Assembly (NCBI GenBank): GCA_000998025.1
Contig: LCJG01000024.1
Location: 1 to 11,475 of the forward strand
DNA length: 11,475 nt
Reading direction: 5' to 3'
DNA from: Candidatus Collierbacteria bacterium GW2011_GWB1_44_6
Lineage (GTDB): Bacteria; Patescibacteriota; Microgenomatia; UBA1400; MFAQ01
Positions 6,286 through 11,475 of the stretch are shown here, one piece after another (position 1 is the first letter of the stretch; each line of letters begins with the position of its first letter). The notes beneath the pieces were generated by a model. The model searched no databases and was not told the DNA's origin. It worked only from the letters and a program-made list of their open reading frames with translations. A program made the position numbers and the translations under genes.

Positions 6286-8092
6286 ATTGACGAAGTTATC
6301 GGTTGCCCTGTACATATTCCTAAGTCTATGCACCCTCTTTTTGAGACCAAAAAGGGTAGAAGCTATAGCGAAATTCAATACTATCTATCAAATAAACTAT
6401 CAAGTCGAAGAAAGTGGCAACACTCACGTTAATTTTGTTATCAGCCAAAGGAATAATCTTTCTGTGGTTTATGCCACCGACTTTGGTATCAGTGTCAACG
6501 AAACGAAACTGAAAAACATTAAGGTAAAAGATGAGGGTATTCAGATCACACCAGATGTCCTAAAAACACTCAATCAGACGACTATCTCCTTTCCTTTTGT
6601 GAGTAAAATAGTTGGTAAAGATAAACTTCATAATTTTACCATTGAGTATGACACTACCGATATCGCCACCAAACAAGGAAACACTTGGCAGATAGACATA
6701 CCTAGACTCGAGCAAGATGAAAATGTTTCTGACCAGATTGTCACCCTTACTGTACCGCCGGAGTTTACTGCTCCAGCGTATATAGATCCTAAACCAGATA
6801 TCGTCAACGGGAACATTTACTACTTTAGCGGCAAAAAAGTTGGCAACAAGCCAATCAGTGCAATTTTTGGAAAGACTCAGTATTATCGCGGAAAAATCAT
6901 CTACCATTTGCAAAACAATGAAAAGGAGAAAGTACAAACTGATATCGCCTTACCGCCCGATACTTCTTATCAAACCGTCTACTATGAAAAACTGGAACCT
7001 CGCCCAATAAAAATTTATACGGATAACGACCGAAACATCTTAGCGACCTATCTTCTGAACCCAAATGAAAACCTAGATGTAAATTTAGATCTTGTAATTA
7101 AGTTAAATTTCAATCCGAGCCAAACCCTAACCCAACCTTCTGAAGAGTATCTCAAAAAGAACTCCATTTGGAACTTCGACAATAGCATTTTTTCTTCCCC
7201 GGAATTGAAAAATATTAACTCCCCCAAATCCATTTACGATTTTGTGGTCGACAAGATGAAATACGACTATGGAAAGATAAACCGTCAAAGGCCAGTAAGG
7301 AGTCCTGCCGCAGAATCACTCATTAACTACGTCAGCGCTATCTGCACCGATTTTACTGATGTTTACGTTTCTCTAGCTAGGAGATCGGGTATCTACGCTA
7401 GGGAGCTTGAAGGTTACGCAATTTCCGAAAATCCAGACTTGAAACCAATTTCATTGACTCAAGACGTCCTCCACGCCTGGCCGGAGTACTATGACAAAGA
7501 AAGAGCCACTTGGATCCAAATTGATCCTACTTGGGCAAATACCACTAGAGGTATCGATTACTTTAATAAATTAGATTTCAATCATGTTGTATTTGTCATA
7601 CATGGAAGCCAACCAGAATACCCGGTACCAGCTGGTGGCTACAAGAACGGCGAAAAAACCAAGGACATCTCTATAGAGCCAATCGATGAAGTAACTTTCC
7701 CCACTCCTGTATTCAAAGTCCAGTTCATCAAACAAGAAGGGGGAGAACTGCTTTTTAGTGTTTCAAATCTTTCGGGTGTTTCGTATTTTGGAAATGCAAA
7801 AGTTAATAGTGATACTTTTCTGGAGACTTCTGAACAAATAATGGACATACCTCCATATTCCGAAAAATCCTTTAGGGTTCGGTCAAAAAAACAGCCCTTT
7901 ATCAGCATTACCGATTTGAAAGTTATAATCTATATAAATGGACAACCGTATGAAAGCACCGCATCTCTCGGGTCGGTCACCGCTCCGGGTCTTATTCTTG
8001 CCGGAATCGGCGGAGTTTTGGGGATCACTTTTATCGGTTCCTGGGGTTTACATCTTCGAAGACAAAAACAAAAAACCACTCTATATCGGTAA
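6275..8092 (+). CDS. Membrane-anchored transglutaminase-like protein
   Basis: A secreted protein with a transglutaminase-like (papain-fold) domain; substrate unknown. An N-terminal hydrophobic signal (KLSVALYIFLSLCTLFL) is followed by about 300 residues of likely beta-rich extracellular sequence, then the core domain with triad C357 (SAICTDFTDVYVSLAR), H400 (VLHAWPEYY) and D417 (WIQIDPTW). A beta-rich stretch follows, then a C-terminal membrane helix (about 570-594) and a basic tail RRQKQK. Both ends thus resemble a type I anchored exoprotein. No ATG start exists; TTG at 6275 (inside uvrA) or TTG at 6287 (two bases past the uvrA stop codon) are the candidates, giving 605 or 601 residues. Neither has a Shine-Dalgarno site, so expression probably follows uvrA. 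The last 155 bases are also read as uvrC. The family is confident; a peptidase, cross-linking or wall role is open. Confidence 0.85.
   Translation: MIFKLTKLSVALYIFLSLCTLFLRPKRVEAIAKFNTIYQINYQVEESGNTHVNFVISQRNNLSVVYATDFGISVNETKLKNIKVKDEGIQITPDVLKTLNQTTISFPFVSKIVGKDKLHNFTIEYDTTDIATKQGNTWQIDIPRLEQDENVSDQIVTLTVPPEFTAPAYIDPKPDIVNGNIYYFSGKKVGNKPISAIFGKTQYYRGKIIYHLQNNEKEKVQTDIALPPDTSYQTVYYEKLEPRPIKIYTDNDRNILATYLLNPNENLDVNLDLVIKLNFNPSQTLTQPSEEYLKKNSIWNFDNSIFSSPELKNINSPKSIYDFVVDKMKYDYGKINRQRPVRSPAAESLINYVSAICTDFTDVYVSLARRSGIYARELEGYAISENPDLKPISLTQDVLHAWPEYYDKERATWIQIDPTWANTTRGIDYFNKLDFNHVVFVIHGSQPEYPVPAGGYKNGEKTKDISIEPIDEVTFPTPVFKVQFIKQEGGELLFSVSNLSGVSYFGNAKVNSDTFLETSEQIMDIPPYSEKSFRVRSKKQPFISITDLKVIIYINGQPYESTASLGSVTAPGLILAGIGGVLGITFIGSWGLHLRRQKQKTTLYR
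7924..7929 (+). promoter_or_regulatory. Candidate uvrC -10 box inside the transglutaminase gene
   Basis: A perfect TATAAT ends 8 bases before the ATG at 7938, the same geometry as uvrA. There is no clear -35 at 16-18 bases and no Shine-Dalgarno site. It argues for 7938 rather than the in-frame ATG at 7950 or TTG at 7998 as the uvrC start. The box lies in coding sequence, so chance is not excluded. Confidence 0.45.
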
Positions 8093-9293
8093 ATCGATCA
8101 ACGTTAGATCTAGAATTAAACAACATTACGAAGGCTATATAGAAGGTACTTCAAAAGCTCTGCAATTCTTTCCCAAGACCAAAACTCTTTATTTAAGACC
8201 GGTAAAAAATGATATTGAGGCAGTTATCACGGAAGCTAATTTTATTAAACAGTATCAGCCTCGCTATAATTCAGTTGTCAAGGACGATCGATCAAATCTA
8301 TATATTATTTTTACTAATCCACCGGCAATCAAAATTGCCATTGTCCGAGCCACTGATATCCAATCACTCAGTCTAGATAGTGTTCAAAAACAAGTGTACG
8401 GACCATATACTTCAAGCACGGTAGCCAAAACCCTATATCAACAGATACGAAGAATCTTTGGTTTTTGCCTGGCTCCTTTTAATCCTTCAAACAGAACCTG
8501 TTTCAATTATCATTTAGGAAAATGTCCTGGGGCTTGTAGAGGAGAAATCTCTGTCTCAAAATACTCAGCCCATCTTGGCAGAGTTAAAAAGTTTTTGTCC
8601 GGTCAGTTTATACTTCTGGACAAATCTCTTCATCAAGAAATAAAAAAAGCTATCAAAGATCAAGAATACGAAAAGGCTGGGGACATAAAAAATCAAATTG
8701 ATGGTTTACGTCATGTTCTAGATACCAAGGATTCTAGCTTGCTTCTCAAGCTTTCTGACGCAACTGACGCTCTGCAATACAAAATAGTTAACAAACTAAA
8801 ACATCCTCTACTCAAAAAACCACCCGTCCGAATTGAGTGCTATGATTTGGCTCATCTTCAGGGTGAAAATTACGTTGGCTCCATGGCGGTTTTTGTCAAA
8901 GGAGCCCCTTCCGTATCTGACTATAGACACTTTCATGTCCACTTTCCTGATCGTTCGGATCCCATTGCCATGAGACAAATTATCGAAAGACGATTTAACC
9001 ATCTTGAATGGAAGACACCGGATCTGATTATTCTGGACGGAGGTATTCCGCAACTATCTATTGTACATTCGGCTATACCTCAAGGGATACCTGTTATTGC
9101 TTTAGCCAAGAAAAAAGAAACAATCCACTTTTTCGATCAAGAGCGTCACGTTGTTTCCGTAAATCTTCCTCTTGAGGATCCCGTCTTAAATTTGTTTCGT
9201 AGTATTCGTGACGAAGCACACCGTTTCGCCAATACCTTTCACAAAAAGCAAAGACAAAAATCATTGATAGGGGAATATACTAAAAGTAGATGA
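7938..9293 (+). CDS. uvrC: UvrC excinuclease subunit, short form without HhH domain
   Basis: UvrC makes the two incisions flanking a lesion held by UvrB. Domain order over 451 residues: GIY-YIG nuclease (PGVY 35-38, LYIGKS 48-53, R57/R59, E99 in ITEANFIKQ) for the 3' cut; a cysteine-containing linker (about 177-201, CFNYHLGKCPGAC); a UVR helix pair (about 227-262) that binds UvrB; and the RNase H-like nuclease for the 5' cut with D303 (ECYDLAH), D367 (LDGG) and H428 (RDEAH). The protein ends about 23 residues after that histidine, so the tandem helix-hairpin-helix DNA-binding domain of the 610-residue E. coli protein is absent. The first ~51 codons overlap the transglutaminase gene in another frame. 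At least the PGVY-to-YIG part (from about 8034) is dual coding whichever start is used. The stop overlaps the next ATG (ATGA). Confidence 0.95.
   Translation: MDNRMKAPHLSGRSPLRVLFLPESAEFWGSLLSVPGVYIFEDKNKKPLYIGKSINVRSRIKQHYEGYIEGTSKALQFFPKTKTLYLRPVKNDIEAVITEANFIKQYQPRYNSVVKDDRSNLYIIFTNPPAIKIAIVRATDIQSLSLDSVQKQVYGPYTSSTVAKTLYQQIRRIFGFCLAPFNPSNRTCFNYHLGKCPGACRGEISVSKYSAHLGRVKKFLSGQFILLDKSLHQEIKKAIKDQEYEKAGDIKNQIDGLRHVLDTKDSSLLLKLSDATDALQYKIVNKLKHPLLKKPPVRIECYDLAHLQGENYVGSMAVFVKGAPSVSDYRHFHVHFPDRSDPIAMRQIIERRFNHLEWKTPDLIILDGGIPQLSIVHSAIPQGIPVIALAKKKETIHFFDQERHVVSVNLPLEDPVLNLFRSIRDEAHRFANTFHKKQRQKSLIGEYTKSR
9276..9281 (+). promoter_or_regulatory. Candidate -10 box of the holin-like gene
   Basis: TATACT (5/6 to consensus) ends 8 bases before the ATG at 9290, matching the spacing at uvrA, uvrB and uvrC. 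It lies in the last codons of uvrC. No Shine-Dalgarno site is present; translational coupling through the ATGA overlap is the alternative. Confidence 0.4.
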
Positions 9294-9703
9294 AAGTATT
9301 CTTAAGACACGTCCTTATCAACTTACTTGTTATATACTTGACAGACCTTTTTTACCCGGGTTTTTCCATCCTTCACGACACAAAAACACTACTGTCGGCC
9401 GCTGTGATTTGGTTATTACTAAATAAAATCGTCAAGCCAATAATAAAATTACTTCTCCTTCCCATAAATCTTATTACCTTAAATCTCTTTTCGTGGGTAA
9501 TTAGTTTGATTACTCTATTTTTGTTACAAACCATCGTTGGAGGCATTTCCATTTCCGCCTATCACTTCCCGGGTTTTAGCTCACAAGGGTTTGCTATTCC
9601 CGCTTTCTATGTAGGCGTTTTATTATCCTATATTATTGCGTCATGTATATTGAACCTTATACACAGCTTCATTCTATGGTTGATTCGTAAGGATCAGGAA
9701 TAG
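9290..9703 (+). CDS. Small membrane protein, phage-holin-4 / YvlD-like family
   Basis: A 137-residue integral membrane protein with about four hydrophobic helices: roughly 7-24, 32-58, 60-83 and 104-132. The central segment NKIVKPIIKLLLLPINLITLNLF matches the pattern of the YvlD/DUF360 'phage holin family 4' proteins, in which an N-x-x-(I/V)-K-P motif is followed by LLxLPIN and a Leu/Thr-rich helix. Despite the family name these are common chromosomal proteins of unknown role and not evidence of a prophage; nothing else phage-like is nearby. The start ATG overlaps the uvrC stop (ATGA), so it is either translationally coupled to uvrC or transcribed from the -10-like box at 9276. Family assignment is fairly sure, function unknown. 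Confidence 0.8.
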   Translation: MKVFLRHVLINLLVIYLTDLFYPGFSILHDTKTLLSAAVIWLLLNKIVKPIIKLLLLPINLITLNLFSWVISLITLFLLQTIVGGISISAYHFPGFSSQGFAIPAFYVGVLLSYIIASCILNLIHSFILWLIRKDQE

Positions 9704-9707
9704 AGGA

Positions 9708-9713
9708 TATAAT
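9708..9713 (+). promoter_or_regulatory. Candidate secG -10 box
   Basis: A perfect TATAAT ends 7 bases before the secG ATG, in the 17-base gap after the holin-like gene. No Shine-Dalgarno site lies near the ATG. The -35 is unclear (TTGATT at 9680-9685 is 22 bases away). This fits a leaderless start. Confidence 0.55.
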
Positions 9714-9720
9714 TAGACCT

Positions 9721-9942
9721 ATGCAATTGACTCTCATACTCCAGATCATCATCTCCCTTATTCTCATAGTCCTCGTCACCCTTCAATCTAAGGACAGTTC
9801 TTTGGGGTCAGGGTTCGCGTCTGCCACTCAATCAGGATTCCACACCAAGAGAGGTCCTGAAAAAATGATATACCTCGCCACTATCATATGCTCTGTAATA
9901 TTTTTGATTCTTTCCTTTCTTAATATCGCCGTTTGGAAATGA
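9721..9942 (+). CDS. secG: SecG preprotein translocase subunit
   Basis: Small subunit of the SecYEG channel that assists protein export. The 73 residues form the expected two-helix hairpin: helix one about 3-20 (LTLILQIIISLILIVLVTLQ), a conserved glycine- and serine-rich loop containing SKDSSLGSGFASATQSGF, a TKRGPEK basic stretch just before the second membrane segment, and helix two about 49-70. Length and loop match SecG of many bacteria. The ATG at 9721 follows a TATAAT box by 7 bases and lacks a Shine-Dalgarno site. The stop TGA (9940-9942) overlaps the ATG of the next gene, coupling SecG to an exported protein. Confidence 0.92.
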   Translation: MQLTLILQIIISLILIVLVTLQSKDSSLGSGFASATQSGFHTKRGPEKMIYLATIICSVIFLILSFLNIAVWK

Positions 9943-11273
9943 CCAACCCGTTTCGAGAAAAAATCTGGTATGTAAAAGGCTTTGTAAAAAAGTATCTACC
10001 TCAGATAGGTCTTAGCCTAACGCTTACTGTCACTGTCGCCATTTTAGGCAATATCGTCCTTGCAAAAATCCCCAGGCCCAAGACAATTTATCGCATAGGC
10101 ATAGTTGGCCAATTTGGCACCGGACAACTACCACCATATATTATTAACTATTTAAATGCCGGGCTAATAACTCTCGATGGTAAACATGAACCGCAACCAG
10201 GTCTAGCTGAAAAATGGGAAATTGGTGACGATGGAAAAACATACACCTTTTATCTCAGAGCTGGTCTCAAATGGAATGGTGGAGAAGAAGTAAAGGCGTC
10301 TGATATAAAAATTTCAATTCCTAATATCAGTATCGAGACGGTTGATCCCAATATAATCCGCTTTCATATTCCTACCAAATTTTCGCCTTTTCTTTCACTC
10401 TTAAACATTCCTCTCTTAAACAGTAGCGGTAAAATAATCGGCGATTATGACATCCGGCTAAAGCAAAAAACATCTGGGGTAATTTCTCAAATCACGGTAA
10501 ACACAAAAGACAAAATATTAAATTTTAACGTCTACCAGACTCCCAAACAAGCGATTACAGCTTACAAGCTGGGTCAAATCGACTTAGCTTTAAATCTACC
10601 GTCCGAGTACGAAGAAGATGTCAAGGGTTATGGAAAAATTAAAAAACAAATCGACTTAAATCGGGTGGCTATGATTGTTTTTAATCAACAAGACCCCAAT
10701 CTTAAAGACAAAAATGTTCGCCAGGGAATCGCCTATGCTCTAAAGGATAAAACATTAAACCATACTGAAGCCATCACAACCATCAGCCCTGCGTCATGGG
10801 CTTTTAACCCTCTGGTGAAGACATATCCCTACAATCCCCAAAGGACAAATGAGTTGATCAAAGCCTCTGTAAACCTTGAGTTGGCAACCACCCCAGATCT
10901 TCTATCTGTCGCCGAAAGCATACGCTCTCAGCTAATCTCAGACAAAATATCCATCAATACCAAAGTTGTTAGCTCAACCCCCGATCAGTTTCAGCTCTTT
11001 CTCACGGCCTACAACATACCGTCAGACCCTGATCAATACCGCGATTGGCACTCTACCCAAGCCACCAATCTAGGTCACGGATCAGACGAGAAAATTGATA
11101 AATTGTTAGAAGACGGAAGAATTACTTTAGATCAAAAAGAACGCAAAAGAATCTACTTCGACTTTCAAAAAACTTTTTCGGAGGAACTTCCAGCCCTTGT
11201 ACTTTATCACCCCTCGCTTTTTGACTTGGCAAGGAAAGATGCCTTATTCAATATCATAAACACTGCCAATTAG
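9939..11273 (+). CDS. Family-5 extracellular solute-binding protein (peptide/nickel ABC type), membrane-anchored
   Basis: Resembles the periplasmic binding proteins of peptide and nickel importers (DppA/OppA type). From the ATG at 9939 it has 444 residues, against about 500-550 usual. Residues 20-42 form a membrane helix after a basic N-terminus. It has no lipobox cysteine, so it looks like a signal-anchor protein rather than a lipoprotein. The family hallmark follows: EPQPGLAEKWEIGDDGKTYTFYLRAGLKWNGG then ASDIK. The C-terminal pattern PSDPDQYRDWHS ... DEKIDKLLEDGR ... ELPALVLYHP is also typical. Just after ASDIK some 25 residues of the usual helical region are missing. No permease or ATPase gene is present here. 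The upstream TTG at 9933 is open, but the ATG forms an ATGA overlap with secG and is preferred. Confidence 0.85.
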   Translation: MTNPFREKIWYVKGFVKKYLPQIGLSLTLTVTVAILGNIVLAKIPRPKTIYRIGIVGQFGTGQLPPYIINYLNAGLITLDGKHEPQPGLAEKWEIGDDGKTYTFYLRAGLKWNGGEEVKASDIKISIPNISIETVDPNIIRFHIPTKFSPFLSLLNIPLLNSSGKIIGDYDIRLKQKTSGVISQITVNTKDKILNFNVYQTPKQAITAYKLGQIDLALNLPSEYEEDVKGYGKIKKQIDLNRVAMIVFNQQDPNLKDKNVRQGIAYALKDKTLNHTEAITTISPASWAFNPLVKTYPYNPQRTNELIKASVNLELATTPDLLSVAESIRSQLISDKISINTKVVSSTPDQFQLFLTAYNIPSDPDQYRDWHSTQATNLGHGSDEKIDKLLEDGRITLDQKERKRIYFDFQKTFSEELPALVLYHPSLFDLARKDALFNIINTAN

Positions 11274-11280
11274 TTTGGTG

Positions 11281-11354
11281 TGGACCCTGCAGGAATCGGA
11301 CCTGCGACCTCCTCGATGTAAACGAGGCGCTCTAACCAACTGAGCTAAGAGTCC
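11281..11354 (-). tRNA. tRNA-Val (anticodon UAC)
   Basis: The minus strand folds as a full 74-base tRNA including the discriminator A. Acceptor stem GGACTCT/AGGGTCC (one G-U pair), D arm GCTC/GAGC with G18G19 in the loop, anticodon stem CCTCG/CGAGG with loop TTTACAT giving anticodon TAC (reads GUA valine codons), five-base variable loop AGGTC, and T arm GCAGG/CCTGC. The T loop is TCCGATT, with C where nearly all tRNAs have T (position 55). The 3' CCA is not encoded in register: CAC follows the discriminator, so a CCA-adding enzyme is needed. The 3' end lies only 7 bases from the stop of the convergent solute-binding protein gene. Confidence 0.95.
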
Positions 11355-11463
11355 AATACTTGTGCGGAGGACGATTCTTATTTTGAACCGCTCTCCGACA
11401 ATTACCTAGTGCATTTTACCAGGTTAATGGAAGTGTATCAATCGAAGTCGGAGGAGGATTCAC
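11355..11463. other. Intergenic control region between tRNA-Val and the last gene
   Basis: A divergent 109-base spacer. For the tRNA (minus strand) there is a weak promoter candidate: TTGTCG, 16 bases, AAGAAT, ending 19 bases before the tRNA. For the plus-strand gene TTGAAC at 11383-11388 could be a -35, but no good -10 follows. ATTACCT (11401-11407) can pair with AGGTTAAT (11421-11428) with one bulged base, a possible leader hairpin. GGAGGAGG at 11450-11457 is a strong Shine-Dalgarno site. Confidence 0.35.
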
Positions 11464-11475
11464 ATGATTAAAACC
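11464..11475 (+). CDS. Start of an unidentified gene, cut by window end
   Basis: An ATG at 11464 followed by codons for I, K and T before the window ends. The Shine-Dalgarno GGAGGAGG (11450-11457) stands six bases before it, the strongest such site in the window, which makes a real start likely. Four residues are too few to identify the product. Confidence 0.55.

Noticed and set aside
7871..7888. TTTAGGGTTCGGTC upstream of uvrC as a third copy of the candidate operator
   Set aside because: The GGGT/GGT spacing is 6 rather than 10 bases, it lies some 40 bases above the -10 box, and it is coding sequence of the transglutaminase gene.
9351..9364. Palindrome centred on ACCCGGGT
   Set aside because: It lies within the coding frame of the holin-like protein (YPGF) and has no promoter context.
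9290..9703. Prophage remnant suggested by the holin family name
   Set aside because: The YvlD-type family is widespread in chromosomes; no integrase, endolysin or structural phage gene is near.
9933..9938. TTG at 9933 as the start of the solute-binding protein
   Set aside because: It would add only two residues; the ATG at 9939 forms an ATGA overlap with secG and is the simpler start.
11276..11281. Encoded CCA tail for tRNA-Val
   Set aside because: The minus strand reads A-CAC-CA after the acceptor stem; the CCA is two bases out of register, so it is not the tRNA 3' end.
1..11475. Recoded TGA (Gly) as in Gracilibacteria/Absconditabacteria
   Set aside because: TGA ends uvrC and secG at the expected protein ends and no conserved protein here contains an in-frame TGA.
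1..11475. CRISPR array, insertion sequence or other mobile element
   Set aside because: No regularly spaced repeats, transposase frames or terminal inverted repeats were found; the only long repeat is the 38-bp uvrB duplication.

Overview
The window looks like a chromosomal piece of an uncultured bacterium of the Candidate Phyla Radiation (Patescibacteria), possibly Microgenomates. The grounds are very compact packing with overlapping genes, a UvrC without the C-terminal helix-hairpin-helix domain, a tRNA without an encoded CCA, and small membrane proteins and a secreted transglutaminase of the kind seen in such genomes. The placement is inference. The ordinary genetic code is used: TGA is a genuine stop in uvrC and secG, so this is not a TGA=Gly lineage.

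Layout. 1-589 (minus): lexA, cut by the window start. 590-696: a divergent lexA/uvrB control region with a strong lexA promoter and a tandem 10-bp repeat that may be the SOS operator. 697-2783 (plus): uvrB, broken into two open frames by a perfect 38-bp tandem duplication; removing one copy restores a 682-residue UvrB. 2834-3205 (minus): an unrecognised 123-residue protein with its own promoter, Shine-Dalgarno site and terminator. 3361-6285: uvrA. 6275-8092: a membrane-anchored transglutaminase-like protein. 7938-9293: uvrC, overlapping the transglutaminase gene by 155 bases in another frame. 9290-9703: a small four-helix membrane protein of the phage-holin-4/YvlD type. 9721-9942: secG. 9939-11273: an anchored family-5 solute-binding protein. 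11281-11354 (minus): tRNA-Val(UAC). 11464 onward: the first codons of another gene behind a strong Shine-Dalgarno site.

The core is a complete nucleotide excision repair set (UvrA damage recognition, UvrB loading, UvrC double incision) next to the SOS repressor LexA. A related direct repeat lies in the lexA and uvrA promoters, which suggests LexA control of both. The downstream genes are envelope functions (transglutaminase, holin-like protein, SecG, solute-binding protein) in one tightly packed same-strand run.

The most striking pattern is the start-site architecture. lexA, uvrB, uvrA, uvrC, the holin-like gene and secG all have a TATAAT-like hexamer ending 6-8 bases before the start codon and no Shine-Dalgarno site. 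This predicts leaderless mRNAs, with several promoters lying inside the preceding gene. The hypothetical gene at 3205 and the gene at 11464 instead use clear Shine-Dalgarno sites.
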